DNA from: Rhodobacter sp. TJ_12
GTDB lineage: Bacteria > Pseudomonadota > Alphaproteobacteria > Rhodobacterales > Rhodobacteraceae
Direction: 5' to 3'
Length of the DNA: 64,000 nucleotides
NCBI RefSeq assembly: GCF_020023995.1
Contig: NZ_NRRD01000012.1
Coordinates: forward strand, 35,619-99,618
The stretch's first letter is position 1; each line of letters begins with the position of its first letter. This document shows, one piece after another, positions 27,310 through 37,736 of this stretch. The position numbers were made by a program, and so were the translations under genes. The notes under the pieces were generated by a model. That model was not told the origin of the DNA and searched no databases. It saw nothing but the letters and a program-made list of their open reading frames with translations.

Positions 27310-27795
27310 CTAGTCGATCATCTCCGCAAACAGGCCCAGCGGCGGCGGGCCGCCGCCCTTGACCTGCTTCGTCACGATATAGGTGAAATACCGCGCGATC
27401 CCGATCCGCGCATCCAAAAGCGTGTCGATCAGCCGTTGATAGGCGTCGATATCGCGGGTGACGATCTGCAACAGATAGTCGAAGCCGCCCCCCAAGGCCC
27501 AGCAGCCGGTGATTTCGTCATGCGCCTGCAGCGAGGCTTCGAAGGTGCGAAACGAGGCTTGCGTGTGATCGGCCAGTTCCGCCGCCACGAACACGGTGAC
27601 CGAGGGGCCCAGCTTGCGCAGGTTGATCTCGGCGCGATAGCCCTCGATCAGCCCGGCGGCTTCCAGCTTTTTCAGCCGCTCCCAAGCCGGGGTGGGCGAC
27701 AGGCCGATTTTCTCGGCCAAGGCGGATTTGGAAATCCGCCCCTCTTGCGCCAAAACGCGCAAAATATCGAAATCGCGGGCATCGAGTTTGATCAT
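27310..27795 (-). CDS. Lrp/AsnC-family transcriptional regulator (DoeX/AsnC-like)
   Basis: A 161-aa feast/famine regulator: the N-terminal helix-turn-helix (LDARDFDILRVLAQEGRISK, SALAEKIGLSPTPAWERLKK) is followed by an effector-binding RAM domain (GCWALGGGFDYLLQIV). An AsnC-type gene is a standard member of ectoine-utilisation loci, where its ligand is thought to be a pathway intermediate such as diaminobutyrate. It sits between eutC and the dehydrogenase on the same strand, 9 bp after eutC. Confidence 0.88.
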   Translation of the reverse strand: MIKLDARDFDILRVLAQEGRISKSALAEKIGLSPTPAWERLKKLEAAGLIEGYRAEINLRKLGPSVTVFVAAELADHTQASFRTFEASLQAHDEITGCWALGGGFDYLLQIVTRDIDAYQRLIDTLLDARIGIARYFTYIVTKQVKGGGPPPLGLFAEMID

Positions 27796-27804
27796 CCCCT
27801 AGGC

Positions 27805-28794
27805 TTACGCGGAAATGACCGTGCCTGCATCCCCCGATTGGGCCAGCTTTTGCGCCACATGGCAGGCGATCGCGGTGTCTTGCACGCCGGTCCCGGTCAG
27901 ATCGCAGATCGTGATCTGGGCGGGCTCGTGCCGCCCCGGCAGCTGTCCGGCGATGATCTGGCCCAATTCGGGCGGCGTGTCTGCCATCAGCCCCAGCGCA
28001 TGCGCGCCGCGTAATTCGCCCATAAGCGCGCATTGGCTGACCCGGTCGCAAACATAAAGCCCGGCGGCCTGAAGCGCGTGTGGGGTGATTTCGGTTTTGC
28101 CCGCCTGATCGGCGCCCATGGCGGTGATATGCAGCCTCGGATGCAGCATCTCTGCGGTGATCAATGGCGTCGTGGCGGGGGTGGTGGTCACGACCAACTG
28201 GCTTTGCGCCATCAGCGTGGCAATATCCGGCGCCACGGTGACATCGGCCCCGGTCGCTGCGGCAATGTCTTTTGCGCAGGCCGCGGCTTTTTGCGCATCG
28301 CGCCCCCAGACCAACGCGCGTTGAAACGGGCGCACCAGATGCGCCGCTTGCAGTTGCAGCCGCGCCTGCACCCCGGTGCCGATCACCCCCGCCGTTTCGA
28401 CCGTGGCCGGGGCCAGATGGCGCGCCGCGACCGCGCCCGCCGCAGCGGTGCGCAGATCGGTCAGATAGCCATTGTCCAAGAACACCGCCTGCACCAGCCC
28501 GGTTTGCGCCGAGAGCAAGATCATCAACCCATTCAGCGAGGGCAGCCCGATCTTGGGATTGTCGAAAAAACCGGGCGAAACCTTTAGCGCGAAGCCCGCG
28601 AACCCCGGCACATAGGCGGTTTTCACATCCACCTCGCCGTGATGGGCTTCTATCGCCATCGACAAGACCGGCGGCATCACCACGCCGCCCTCGGCCAGCG
28701 CGCGAAAGCCGGCCTCGATCACATCGACGGTGTCAGGGTCCAGCGCGATCAGGCGGCGCAACTCGGCCTCTGTCAGGATGCGGATATCAGCCAT
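27805..28794 (-). CDS. eutC: Ornithine cyclodeaminase-family protein, probable EutC
   Basis: A 329-aa NAD-binding protein of the ornithine cyclodeaminase / mu-crystallin family. Evidence: FALKVSPGFFDNP, the LTDLRTAAAGAVAARHLAP block and the dinucleotide motif VIGTGVQARLQLQA. Next to an EutB-like dehydratase it matches EutC, which with EutB is thought to convert 5-hydroxyectoine to ectoine. Start overlaps the eutB stop, so translation is probably coupled. Confidence 0.83.
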   Translation of the reverse strand: MADIRILTEAELRRLIALDPDTVDVIEAGFRALAEGGVVMPPVLSMAIEAHHGEVDVKTAYVPGFAGFALKVSPGFFDNPKIGLPSLNGLMILLSAQTGLVQAVFLDNGYLTDLRTAAAGAVAARHLAPATVETAGVIGTGVQARLQLQAAHLVRPFQRALVWGRDAQKAAACAKDIAAATGADVTVAPDIATLMAQSQLVVTTTPATTPLITAEMLHPRLHITAMGADQAGKTEITPHALQAAGLYVCDRVSQCALMGELRGAHALGLMADTPPELGQIIAGQLPGRHEPAQITICDLTGTGVQDTAIACHVAQKLAQSGDAGTVISA

Positions 28795-29785
28795 AGCGCT
28801 GCCCTTTCACGGTGATCTCGCCCAAGGCGATGTCTTGGCCCGAAATCACCTTGGTGAATTGCGCCATATCCATATTGCGCCCGGTGATGACGGTGCCCAT
28901 CTGCGCGCTGGGCGCGACCTTGCCCGCCATAAGCGCCGCGATCCCCACGACCGAGGCGCCCTCGGCAATCAGCCGGTCTTCGTGATAAAGGGCCTGCATC
29001 GCGGCATAAATTTCGGCCTCGGTGACCAGAACCACCGCATCCAGCAAATCGCGGCACAGCGGAAAGGACAGCCGGTTTTGCAGCCCGATGCCGCCGCCCA
29101 GACTATCGGCAAGGCTTTCCACTTCGGTCACCTCGACCGGGTGGCCCGCCTGCAAAGAGGCCTGCATCGCCGCGCCGCGATCCATGCTGACACCAATCAG
29201 CCGAATGTTGGGGGAAATCGCGCGCGCGGCCACCGCCATGCCCGCCGCCAACCCGCCGCCCGAAAGCGGGATCAACAGCGTGTCCAGAGCGGGCCGCGCG
29301 GCCAGCATTTCCAGCGCGATGGTGCCTTGCCCGGCGATCACCTGCGGATCGTCGAAGGGCGAAATTTCCACCAAGCCCTCGGTCGCGGCAAGGGCCTGCG
29401 CGGCGCGCTGCGCCGCATCTTGCGAGCGGCCCGCGATCCGCACCTCGGCCCCAAGCGCGCGAATGCCATCGACTTTCGCCTGCGGCACAAGCTCCGACAT
29501 GCAGATCACCGCCCGCAGCCCGCGCGCGGCTGCCGCATAGGCGACCCCGCGCCCGTGATTGCCGGTGGAACAACAAACGACGCCGGGCGTGGTTTTGGGC
29601 AGAGTGGCAAGCGCACTCATCGCCCCGCGCAGCTTGAAGGCGCCGATTGGCTGGCAGGTTTCCAGCTTGAGCCACAGCGCCCCGCCCAGGCGAGGCGCCA
29701 GCGCCGAGGGGATCAGCGGCGTCGCATCGGCCTGCCCGCGCAGCACCTGTGCCGCCGCGAAAATATCGGTCAGCGCGACACTCAT
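28787..29785 (-). CDS. eutB: Threonine dehydratase-like PLP enzyme, probable EutB
   Basis: A fold-type II PLP enzyme, 332 aa. The PLP lysine is in GAFKLRGAMSAL, the phosphate- and substrate-binding Ser/Asn loop is CSTGNHGRGVAYAA, and the Gly-rich phosphate loop is PLSGGGLAAGMAVA. By context (eutC, DoeA, Lrp, aminotransferase) it is the hydroxyectoine dehydratase EutB rather than a biosynthetic threonine deaminase. ATG 29785 marks the start of the conserved fold. It heads the minus-strand arm, divergent from doeA. Confidence 0.82.
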   Translation of the reverse strand: MSVALTDIFAAAQVLRGQADATPLIPSALAPRLGGALWLKLETCQPIGAFKLRGAMSALATLPKTTPGVVCCSTGNHGRGVAYAAAARGLRAVICMSELVPQAKVDGIRALGAEVRIAGRSQDAAQRAAQALAATEGLVEISPFDDPQVIAGQGTIALEMLAARPALDTLLIPLSGGGLAAGMAVAARAISPNIRLIGVSMDRGAAMQASLQAGHPVEVTEVESLADSLGGGIGLQNRLSFPLCRDLLDAVVLVTEAEIYAAMQALYHEDRLIAEGASVVGIAALMAGKVAPSAQMGTVITGRNMDMAQFTKVISGQDIALGEITVKGQRYG

Positions 29786-29898
29786 CTGCGCGCCTTGCAC
29801 GGCGCGGTGATGAAGTTCGCAGCAGCGCGGGGGGGCAGATCGGCTTGCACGGGGCCTCCGGTTGATTTCGGTTGACGTTGTGCGCGCGACGCCCAACT

Positions 29899-29932
29899 GA
29901 TGTATACAACACCAAGTGACTCACTTCGGTGT
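29899..29932. promoter_or_regulatory. Candidate operator(s) in the divergent ectoine promoter region
   Basis: Between eutB (start 29785) and doeA (start 30030) lies the palindrome TGTATACA (29901-29908) in the context GATGTATACAAC, resembling the TTGTATACAA-type site of many GntR/FCD regulators. Directly after it is an inverted repeat, ACACCAAGTGA (29909-29919) with TCACTTCGGTGT (29921-29932, one extra base). A GntR/FCD gene is encoded at the end of the plus arm, so autoregulation of both arms is plausible. Binding is inferred. Confidence 0.45.
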
Positions 29933-30029
29933 CAAGGCGGTCACCGAAATTAACTCCCCCTTTAAAGGCGTTATTGGACAGTGTTCCGCTGGTAGCAGCG
30001 CAGGTTGTGCACAAGACGCGAGAGAGACC

Positions 30030-31214
30030 ATGCCGATCGAAAACGCCCCCTTCACCCATGCCGAATATGATCGGCGCATTCGTTTGACCCGTGACGCGAT
30101 GGCCGAGGCCGGGATCGATGTGCTGTTTGTCACCAATCCGTCGAACCAGAATTGGCTGACCGGCTATGACGGCTGGTCCTTTTACGTGCACCAAGGCGTG
30201 ATCTTGACGATGGAGGGCGATCCGATCTGGTGGGGGCGGATGCAAGACGCCAATGGCGCCAAGCGCACCGTTTGGATGGAGCATGAGCAGATCATCTATT
30301 ACGCGGATCGCTACATTCAGGCCCCCGATATTCACCCGATGGAGGATCTGGCCTCGCATCTGCGCATCATGGGCTATGGGCACAAGCGCATCGGCGTCGA
30401 GATGGAAACCTATTATTTCACCGCGCGCGCCTATGCGAAGCTGGCCGAGGGGCTGCCCGAGGCGGAACTGGTCGATGCCAGCACGCTGGTGAACTGGAAC
30501 CGGTTGATTAAATCTTCGGAAGAATTGGCCTTCATGCGTCGCGCGGCGCGAATTTCCGAATTGGTGATCGAACGCGCGATGGAATTGGCCGAGCCGGGGA
30601 TGCGCAAGCACGATCTGGTGGGGGAATTGTTCAAGACCTCGGTGCAGGGCGAAGATGACAGTTGGGGCGATTACCCGGCCATCGTGCCGCTGTTGCCCTC
30701 GGGCGAAGATGCCTCTGCGCCGCATCTGACATGGAATGGCGAGGCGCTGAAAAAGGGCGAGGCGACCTTTGTCGAACAATCGGGCTGTTATCGGCGCTAT
30801 CACGCGCCGCTGTGCCGCACGATCTTTTTGGGCAAACCGCCGGGCTTCATGATCGACGCCGCCGAGGCGCTGACCGAGGGGCTGAATGCCGGGATCGAGG
30901 TGGCGCGGCCCGGCAACCGGGCTTGCGATATTGCCCGCGCGTTGGATGCTGAAATGCTCAAGGTCGGGATCGAGCGGCAAAACCGCTGCGGCTATGCGGT
31001 GGGGCTGTCCTATCCGCCCGATTGGGGCGAACATACCGTATCGCTGCGCGCCTTCGATGAAACGGTGCTGGAACCGGGCATGACCTTCCATTTCATGCCG
31101 GGGCTGTGGATGGATGGCTGGGGCATGGAAACGACCGAGACGATCTTGATCCGCGAAGATGGCCCGGCCGAACCGCTGTGCAATGTGCCGCGCAAGCTGT
31201 TCGTGAAAGACTGA
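30030..31214 (+). CDS. doeA: Ectoine hydrolase (M24 family)
   Basis: DoeA/EutD opens the ectoine ring to N-acetyl-2,4-diaminobutyrate. The 394-aa protein belongs to the M24 creatinase/aminopeptidase P fold: an N-terminal creatinase-like domain (VTNPSNQNWLTGYDGWSFYVHQG) and a C-terminal pita-bread domain (KHDLVGELFKTS, EQSGCYRRYHAPLCRT, YAVGLSYPPDWGEH, FHFMPGLWMDGWG). The aspartate ligands expected in metal-dependent M24 peptidases are not obvious. ATG 30030 follows GAGAGA; the domain starts immediately. First gene of the plus-strand arm, 3 bp before the M20 gene. Confidence 0.88.
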   Translation: MPIENAPFTHAEYDRRIRLTRDAMAEAGIDVLFVTNPSNQNWLTGYDGWSFYVHQGVILTMEGDPIWWGRMQDANGAKRTVWMEHEQIIYYADRYIQAPDIHPMEDLASHLRIMGYGHKRIGVEMETYYFTARAYAKLAEGLPEAELVDASTLVNWNRLIKSSEELAFMRRAARISELVIERAMELAEPGMRKHDLVGELFKTSVQGEDDSWGDYPAIVPLLPSGEDASAPHLTWNGEALKKGEATFVEQSGCYRRYHAPLCRTIFLGKPPGFMIDAAEALTEGLNAGIEVARPGNRACDIARALDAEMLKVGIERQNRCGYAVGLSYPPDWGEHTVSLRAFDETVLEPGMTFHFMPGLWMDGWGMETTETILIREDGPAEPLCNVPRKLFVKD

Positions 31215-31217
31215 TCC

Positions 31218-32370
<1,153 letters not shown>

Positions 32371-32390
<20 letters not shown>

Positions 32391-33054
32391 TCCCCCCGCC
32401 GAGGCGGTGCCGGCTGCGCGCCAGCGGCTTGCGCGGTTGCATGACACGCTGCGCAGCCGAATTTGCCTGTTGGATTATCCGCCCGGCCTGAAGCTGTCGG
32501 AAACCGCGCTCGCCGCCGAATTCGGGGTGTCGCGCACGCCGTTGCGCCGGGTGCTTGCGCGGCTGGAGGATGAGGGGCTGGTGCGCGCGGTCCAAGGCGT
32601 TGGCACGCTGGTGACCGATCTTGATCTGGCGGAACTGGCGCAGGTTTACCGGCTGCGCAAGGACTTGGCGCTGTTGCAGGTCGCCCTTGATCCGGTCGCG
32701 CCGACATCCGAGTTGGTCGCCCGCGTCACGGCCTTGGGCCTGCGCGCGCAGGCGCTGAAATCCGCCCCCTCTGCACGCGAATTCATGTTGCTTGATCGCG
32801 ATATGTTTTTAACGCTTCTGGACACCACCGCGAATGCACCGCTGCAGCAAATGTCGGAACGGCTTTATTTCCGCACCGCGCGGATCTGGCTGCAACAGGT
32901 CACCGCCTCGCGCATCGATCTGATGCAGGAAATCGAAATTTATGTCCGCGAGGTGGCCGATATTTTGGCGGCGCTACGGCTGGGCGATCTGGATGCGGTC
33001 GGGCATCTGCGGCGCGGGCATATTTCGCTCAGCTTCGCGCGGCTGGAAAAATGA
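32371..33054 (+). CDS. GntR-family regulator, FCD type
   Basis: A 227-aa regulator with an N-terminal winged helix (LHDTLRSRICLLDYPPG, FGVSRTPLRRVLARLEDEGL) and an all-helical C-terminal ligand domain of the FCD type. GTG 32371 is used as start: GGGAGAG lies 7 bases upstream, and it overlaps the end of the M20 gene, implying coupled translation. As last gene of the doeA arm it probably controls the ectoine locus. This differs from the MocR-type EnuR regulator known from related bacteria. Confidence 0.82.
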
Positions 33055-33197
33055 TCCGGCCCGGATGATGGTCGGATGTTCGATGGGGCAGGGGCCGTCT
33101 GGCGCCGCCCAAATCGACCCGCGTCAAAGCCCACCGCCGCCCTTGGCAATGGCGTGCCCTTGCGTATAGATAGGGCAAAGATCAGGGAGCCTTAAGC

Positions 33198-33842
33198 GTG
33201 CACGACAGCGACAGTTTCATCGACGAAGTCACCGAAGAAGTGCGGCGCGACCGGCTGTGGGGGCTGTTTCGCAAATATGGCTGGATCGGCGTTGTCGCGA
33301 TCTTGGCGCTGGTCGGCGGCTCGGCCTATGTCGAATGGCAAAAGGCCTCTGCCAAGGCCGAGGCCGAAGCCTTTGGCGATGCCGTTTTGGCCGCGCTGCA
33401 GACCGAAAACCCCGCCGAAGCGCTGCAAGCGATCCCCGCCGCAGGCCCGCAAGAGGCTTTGGTGAAGCTGCTGACCGCCGCGCAGGCCGCCGAAGATGGC
33501 AAGCGCGCGGCTGCGCTGGCCGATCTGCGCGCCGTGGGGGCGGATGCCAGCCTGCCCGACAGCCTGCGCCAATTGGCCCGGCTCAAGGCGGTTTTGGTTG
33601 CGGGCGATCTGATGAGCCCCGAGGAACGCACCGCCGAGTTGGATGAATTGGCCAATCCGGGCGCGCCGTTCCGGCTTTTGGCGATGGAGCAACAGGCTTT
33701 GGCGGCGGTTGCGGCGGGCGATACGGCGGCGGCCATTGCCAAGGCGCGCGAAATCCTTGCGGCCGAGGGCGCCACCTCGGGCTTGCAACAGCGCGCGACA
33801 GAGTTGATTGTGGCGCTGGGCGGTGACCCGGCGGCGGCCTGA
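33198..33842 (+). CDS. YfgM-like membrane-anchored TPR protein
   Basis: A 214-aa protein with a short cytoplasmic N-terminus (FIDEVTEEVRRDRLWGLFRK), one membrane helix (YGWIGVVAILALVGGSAYVEW) and an Ala-rich helical periplasmic domain with TPR-like repeats. This matches the YfgM/ancillary SecYEG subunit family, which works in handing proteins to periplasmic chaperones. It precedes a BamB-like gene, as yfgM does in other bacteria. Start is GTG 33198, after GGGAGCC. Confidence 0.75.
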   Translation: MHDSDSFIDEVTEEVRRDRLWGLFRKYGWIGVVAILALVGGSAYVEWQKASAKAEAEAFGDAVLAALQTENPAEALQAIPAAGPQEALVKLLTAAQAAEDGKRAAALADLRAVGADASLPDSLRQLARLKAVLVAGDLMSPEERTAELDELANPGAPFRLLAMEQQALAAVAAGDTAAAIAKAREILAAEGATSGLQQRATELIVALGGDPAAA

Positions 33843-33888
33843 GCCGATGCGCCGCAGACCGGGCAAGAACAAAAGCGGGGAGAGTGCC

Positions 33889-35208
33889 GTGAAGCGGATT
33901 GCAGGAATTGCCATTCTGGGCGCGGCCATGGCGCTTTCGGCTTGCGAGCGTGAGGTGCGTCTGGAAGGCGAGCGGCTTGATCCGCGCGCGGTTTTGGGCG
34001 ATGGCGGCGGGGCGGACCCGGCCACCGCGCTGACCGCGGCGCGTCCGATCACGCTGCCCTCCGCGGTGGCCAATGCCGATTGGCCGCAACGCGGCGGCGG
34101 GGCAAGCCATGGGCTGGTGAATGCAGCGATCGGGCAGGGGCTGACACCGGTTTGGTCCGCGCCGATCGGGCAGGGCCAATCGCGGCGCTACCGGATCGCC
34201 GCCGCGCCGGTGGCCGCAGGCGGCAAGATTTTCACCCTCGACAGCCGGGCCCAACTGACCGCCACCTCGACCGGTGGGGCGACGCTTTGGGCGAGCGATA
34301 TCGCCGCGCCGGGTGACCGTGCCGATGACGCGACGGGCTCCGGTTTGGCGGTTGCGGGCGGGCGGGTCTATGCGACCACGGGCTTTGCCGAACTGGTCGC
34401 GCTTGAGGCCGCCACGGGCAAGGTCATCTGGCGGCAATCTTTCGACACCGGCATCGGCGGCGCGCCGACGGTGGCCGATGGCACCGTCTATGTGCTGGCG
34501 CGCGATGGCTCGGCTTGGGCCATCGATGCAGCCGATGGCAAGGTGCAATGGCAAATGGGCGGCGTGCCGGGCAAGGCGGGCATGTCGGGCGTATCGGCCC
34601 CGGCGATTGCGGGCAAGCTGGTGATCTTCCCCTTTGCCACGGGCGAGATGGTCGCGGTTGACCGGGCAACCGGCACCCCGGTCTGGCGGGCGCGGGTTGT
34701 GGGCGGGCGCACCGGGCGCGGCTATACCATTGTGTCTGACCTCACCGGCGATCCGGTCGTGGTCGGCAAGACCGTCTATGCGGGCTCGTCCGCAGGCAAG
34801 CTGGGGGCCTTTGATGCGACCACGGGCCAGCGGCTTTGGGGCGCCGATGAGGGCGCGGTCAGCCCGGTGCAAGTGGCGGGCGGCTCTGTCTTTTTGATTT
34901 CGGATCAAAACAAGCTGATGCGTTTGGACGCGGGCACGGGCGAAACGATCTGGGCCGAAGATCTGCCCTATTTCGTCAAAGACAAGATCAAGCGCCAAAA
35001 CGAGATTCACGTGAACCTTGGTCCGGTCTTGGCGGGCGGCAAGCTTTTTGTTGTTTCCTCTGACGGGCTGTTGCGCAGCTTTGATCCCGCCACTGGCAGC
35101 CTGATCGGGCAGGCCGAAATCCCCGGTGGGGCGGCGACCGATGCGATTGTTGCCGGGTCCACCCTTTATGTCGTTTCGCGCAACGGGCAATTGCACGCTT
35201 TCCGTTGA
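33889..35208 (+). CDS. bamB: BamB-like outer-membrane assembly lipoprotein (PQQ-type beta propeller)
   Basis: A 439-aa lipoprotein: N-terminal signal peptide with lipobox LSAC at residues 18-21 or so, then a beta-propeller built from repeats such as GRVYATTGFAELVALEAATG and GTVYVLARDGSAWAIDAADG. The family is BamB, part of the Bam complex inserting outer-membrane beta-barrels. The order YfgM-like, BamB, Der is widely conserved and supports the call. GTG 33889 follows GGGGAGAG and places the signal peptide at the very start. Confidence 0.85.
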   Translation: MKRIAGIAILGAAMALSACEREVRLEGERLDPRAVLGDGGGADPATALTAARPITLPSAVANADWPQRGGGASHGLVNAAIGQGLTPVWSAPIGQGQSRRYRIAAAPVAAGGKIFTLDSRAQLTATSTGGATLWASDIAAPGDRADDATGSGLAVAGGRVYATTGFAELVALEAATGKVIWRQSFDTGIGGAPTVADGTVYVLARDGSAWAIDAADGKVQWQMGGVPGKAGMSGVSAPAIAGKLVIFPFATGEMVAVDRATGTPVWRARVVGGRTGRGYTIVSDLTGDPVVVGKTVYAGSSAGKLGAFDATTGQRLWGADEGAVSPVQVAGGSVFLISDQNKLMRLDAGTGETIWAEDLPYFVKDKIKRQNEIHVNLGPVLAGGKLFVVSSDGLLRSFDPATGSLIGQAEIPGGAATDAIVAGSTLYVVSRNGQLHAFR

Positions 35209-35269
35209 GGCAAAATCCGTGTAAGCGGGCGGCTTCACGCGCGGCTTATGGCCGCGACAGGAGCATGAC

Positions 35270-36775
35270 ATGAGCTTTACCCTCGCCATCGTTGGCCGGC
35301 CCAATGTGGGAAAATCGACGCTGTTCAACCGCTTGGTCGGCAAGCGGCTGGCGCTGGTCGATGATACGCCCGGCGTCACCCGTGATCTGCGCGAAGGCGA
35401 TGCGCGGCTGGGTGATCTGCGGTTTGTGGTGATCGATTCGGCGGGGCTGGAACTGGCCGAGGATGACAGCCTGCAAGGCCGCATGCGGCGGCTGACCGAA
35501 CGCGCGGTGGAAGAGGCCGATATCTGCCTGTTTTTGATCGACGCGCGGGCGGGCGTGACGCCCGCCGATGAGATTTTTGCCGATATCCTGCGCAAGAAAA
35601 ACGCCCATGTGATCTTGGCCGCGAACAAGGCCGAGGGCGCGGCGGGCGATGCCGGCGCTTTGGAGGCTTGGAGCCTTGGCCTTGGCGAGCCCGTGCGCAT
35701 TTCCGCCGAACATGGCGAGGGTCTGGATGACCTTTACGACATGCTGCGCCCCTTGGCCGATGATTTTGCCGAAAAGAACGTCGCGCAAATGCCCGAAGTG
35801 GATGTGACGCTGTCTGAGGAAGAGGCCGCAGAAGACGAGAGCGCGCTGCGGATGCCCACGGCGTCGCGCCCGCTGCAATTGGCGGTGATTGGCCGCCCGA
35901 ATGCCGGTAAATCGACGCTGATCAACAAAATTCTGGGCGAAGACCGGCTGCTGACCGGGCCAGAGGCAGGCATCACCCGCGATGCGATCTCGATCACCGC
36001 CGATTTCATGGGCACGCCGATGCGGATTTGGGACACCGCGGGCATGCGCAAAAAGGCCAAGGTCTCTGGCAAGCTGGAAAAGCTGTCTGTGGCCGATGGT
36101 TTGCGCGCCGTGCGCTTTGCCGAGGTGGTCGTGGTGTTGCTGGATGTGAACATCCCGTTCGAGGTGCAAGATCTGCGGATTGCGGATTTTGCCGAGACCG
36201 AGGGCCGCGCGGTGGTGGTGGCCGCGAACAAATGGGATCTTGAGGAAGACAAGCCCGAAAAGCTGAAAGAGCTGCGCGACAGTTTCGAGCGGCTTTTGCC
36301 GCAACTCAAGGGCGCGCCTTTGGTGACCGTTTCGGCGAAAACCGGCAAGGGGCTGGACCGGCTGCACAATGCGATTTTGAAAGCCTATGAGGTGTGGAAC
36401 CGCCGCGTTTCGACCGCGAAGCTGAACCAATGGCTCACCGCGATGACCGAGGCGCATCCGCCGCCCGCGCCGGGCGGGCGCCGCATCAAGCTGCGCTATA
36501 TCACCCAAGCCAAAACCCGCCCGCCGGGGTTCGTGATCAAATCTACCCATACCGACCAGATCCCCGAAAGCTATGGGCGGTATCTGGTCAATGGGTTGCG
36601 CGCCGATTTTGACATGCCCGGCACGCCGATCCGGATTTACTTCCGCGATCAGGGCAGTGCGAACCCCTATAAGGATCGTAAGAAATCGATCCCGTCGCGG
36701 CTGACGAAACACGTCGAAAAGAAAAAGCACACTGCGCGCAAGGATAAGGGCCTGCCCTCCAAGCCAAAGGGCTAG
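35270..36775 (+). CDS. der: Ribosome biogenesis GTPase Der (EngA)
   Basis: Double-GTPase factor for 50S subunit assembly, 501 aa. Two G domains are visible: GRPNVGKST (residues 8-16) with DTPGVTRD, and GRPNAGKST near residue 207 with DTAGMRKK, and NKWD in the second domain. The C-terminal KH-like domain includes [26 protein letters not shown] precedes ATG 35270. Last gene of the yfgM-bamB-der group. Confidence 0.96.
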   Translation: MSFTLAIVGRPNVGKSTLFNRLVGKRLALVDDTPGVTRDLREGDARLGDLRFVVIDSAGLELAEDDSLQGRMRRLTERAVEEADICLFLIDARAGVTPADEIFADILRKKNAHVILAANKAEGAAGDAGALEAWSLGLGEPVRISAEHGEGLDDLYDMLRPLADDFAEKNVAQMPEVDVTLSEEEAAEDESALRMPTASRPLQLAVIGRPNAGKSTLINKILGEDRLLTGPEAGITRDAISITADFMGTPMRIWDTAGMRKKAKVSGKLEKLSVADGLRAVRFAEVVVVLLDVNIPFEVQDLRIADFAETEGRAVVVAANKWDLEEDKPEKLKELRDSFERLLPQLKGAPLVTVSAKTGKGLDRLHNAILKAYEVWNRRVSTAKLNQWLTAMTEAHPPPAPGGRRIKLRYITQAKTRPPGFVIKSTHTDQIPESYGRYLVNGLRADFDMPGTPIRIYFRDQGSANPYKDRKKSIPSRLTKHVEKKKHTARKDKGLPSKPKG

Positions 36776-36939
36776 GCCGGGTCTTTCGCTTCCGCGGGGC
36801 CGAAGCGATCCGCCGGGGGCGTTGCCCCTCGGCCCCCCTCAGATCGTTTGCCACCGACAGGCCCGGTTTTGGACCGGGCGTTTTCGCGCGGCCTTGGCTG
36901 TGGTATGCACGGCAGACGGCGTAAAGAGTGGGGCGGCGC

Positions 36940-37635
36940 ATGCAGCGCAAATTCGGGGCGTTGATCTTGGGCACCATGATCGCCGTCGCGGCGCCCGGAG
37001 CGTTGTGCGCCGATATTTTGGTGATGGGCGATTCCCTATTTGCGGTGAACGGTTTGCAGGGCCGCTCGGTCGCCAAGGAGTTGCGCCGCCTGCTGCCCGG
37101 CGAGGTGGTGCGCGACCGCTCCAAAATGGGGGCAAGCTACCTTTATCCCTTGCCAGTCACCGGGGCGTTGGGGATGTCGATCCCGAAGCAATACCGCCAG
37201 GGCGATTGGGATTGGGTCGTGCTCAACGGCGGCGGCAATGACGTGCTGTGGAATTGCGGCTGCGGCCGCTGTGCGCGTTTTCTGGACAAGCTGATCACCC
37301 GCGACGGGCGCGGCGGCGCGATTGCGGATCAGGTCGCGCAATTGCGCGCCACCGGGGCGCGGGTGCTGTTTGTCGGTTATTTGCGCTCGAACGGGTTTAA
37401 CAGCCCGGTCGAGAAATGTGGCCGCACCGGCGACGAGATGGACCGCCGTCTGGCGCGCATGGCCAAGGCCGATGTCGGCGTGGTCTTCGTGTCGCTGGCC
37501 GATCTGGTGCCCAAGGGCGACACGAGCTTTTATGCCCAAGACCGCATCCATCCTTCGCCCAAGGGCTCGCGTGCCATTGCCGCGCGCATTGCCGGGGTGC
37601 TTGCCGCCGCCGGAGCAGGGTCCGGGGCCGATTAA
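36940..37635 (+). CDS. Secreted SGNH/GDSL-type hydrolase
   Basis: A 231-aa protein with an N-terminal signal peptide (about residues 1-23, ending near GALCAD) and an SGNH esterase fold: block I MGDSLFAVNG with the nucleophile Ser, block III LNGGGNDVLWNCGCG with the oxyanion Asn, and the C-terminal DRIHPSPKG with the catalytic Asp/His. Several cysteines (CGCGRC, EKCGR) may form disulfides, fitting export. Substrate unknown. ATG 36940 starts the signal peptide directly; a GTG 12 bases upstream is the alternative. Confidence 0.8.
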   Translation: MQRKFGALILGTMIAVAAPGALCADILVMGDSLFAVNGLQGRSVAKELRRLLPGEVVRDRSKMGASYLYPLPVTGALGMSIPKQYRQGDWDWVVLNGGGNDVLWNCGCGRCARFLDKLITRDGRGGAIADQVAQLRATGARVLFVGYLRSNGFNSPVEKCGRTGDEMDRRLARMAKADVGVVFVSLADLVPKGDTSFYAQDRIHPSPKGSRAIAARIAGVLAAAGAGSGAD

Positions 37636-37683
37636 GCGGGCCAATGCGTGCATCAAGCGCGGACCGGCGACCCCCAAACCATG

Positions 37684-37710
37684 AAAAAGGCCGCCCGAAG
37701 GCGGCCTTTC
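37684..37710 (-). terminator. Intrinsic terminator of tig (possibly bidirectional)
   Basis: Perfect 10-bp stem AAAGGCCGCC (37686-37695) with GGCGGCCTTT (37700-37709), loop CGAA. On the minus strand the stem is followed by TTTTT, giving a good terminator for tig; on the plus strand it could also serve the SGNH gene. Confidence 0.85.
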
Positions 37711-37736
37711 GCGTCACTGTCCGGTGACCGGCTGGA

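Noticed and set aside
33583..35700. Minus-strand open frame of about 700 codons over the bamB-der region
   Set aside because: Basic, Arg/Pro-rich composition with no domain; antisense to clear BamB and Der coding.
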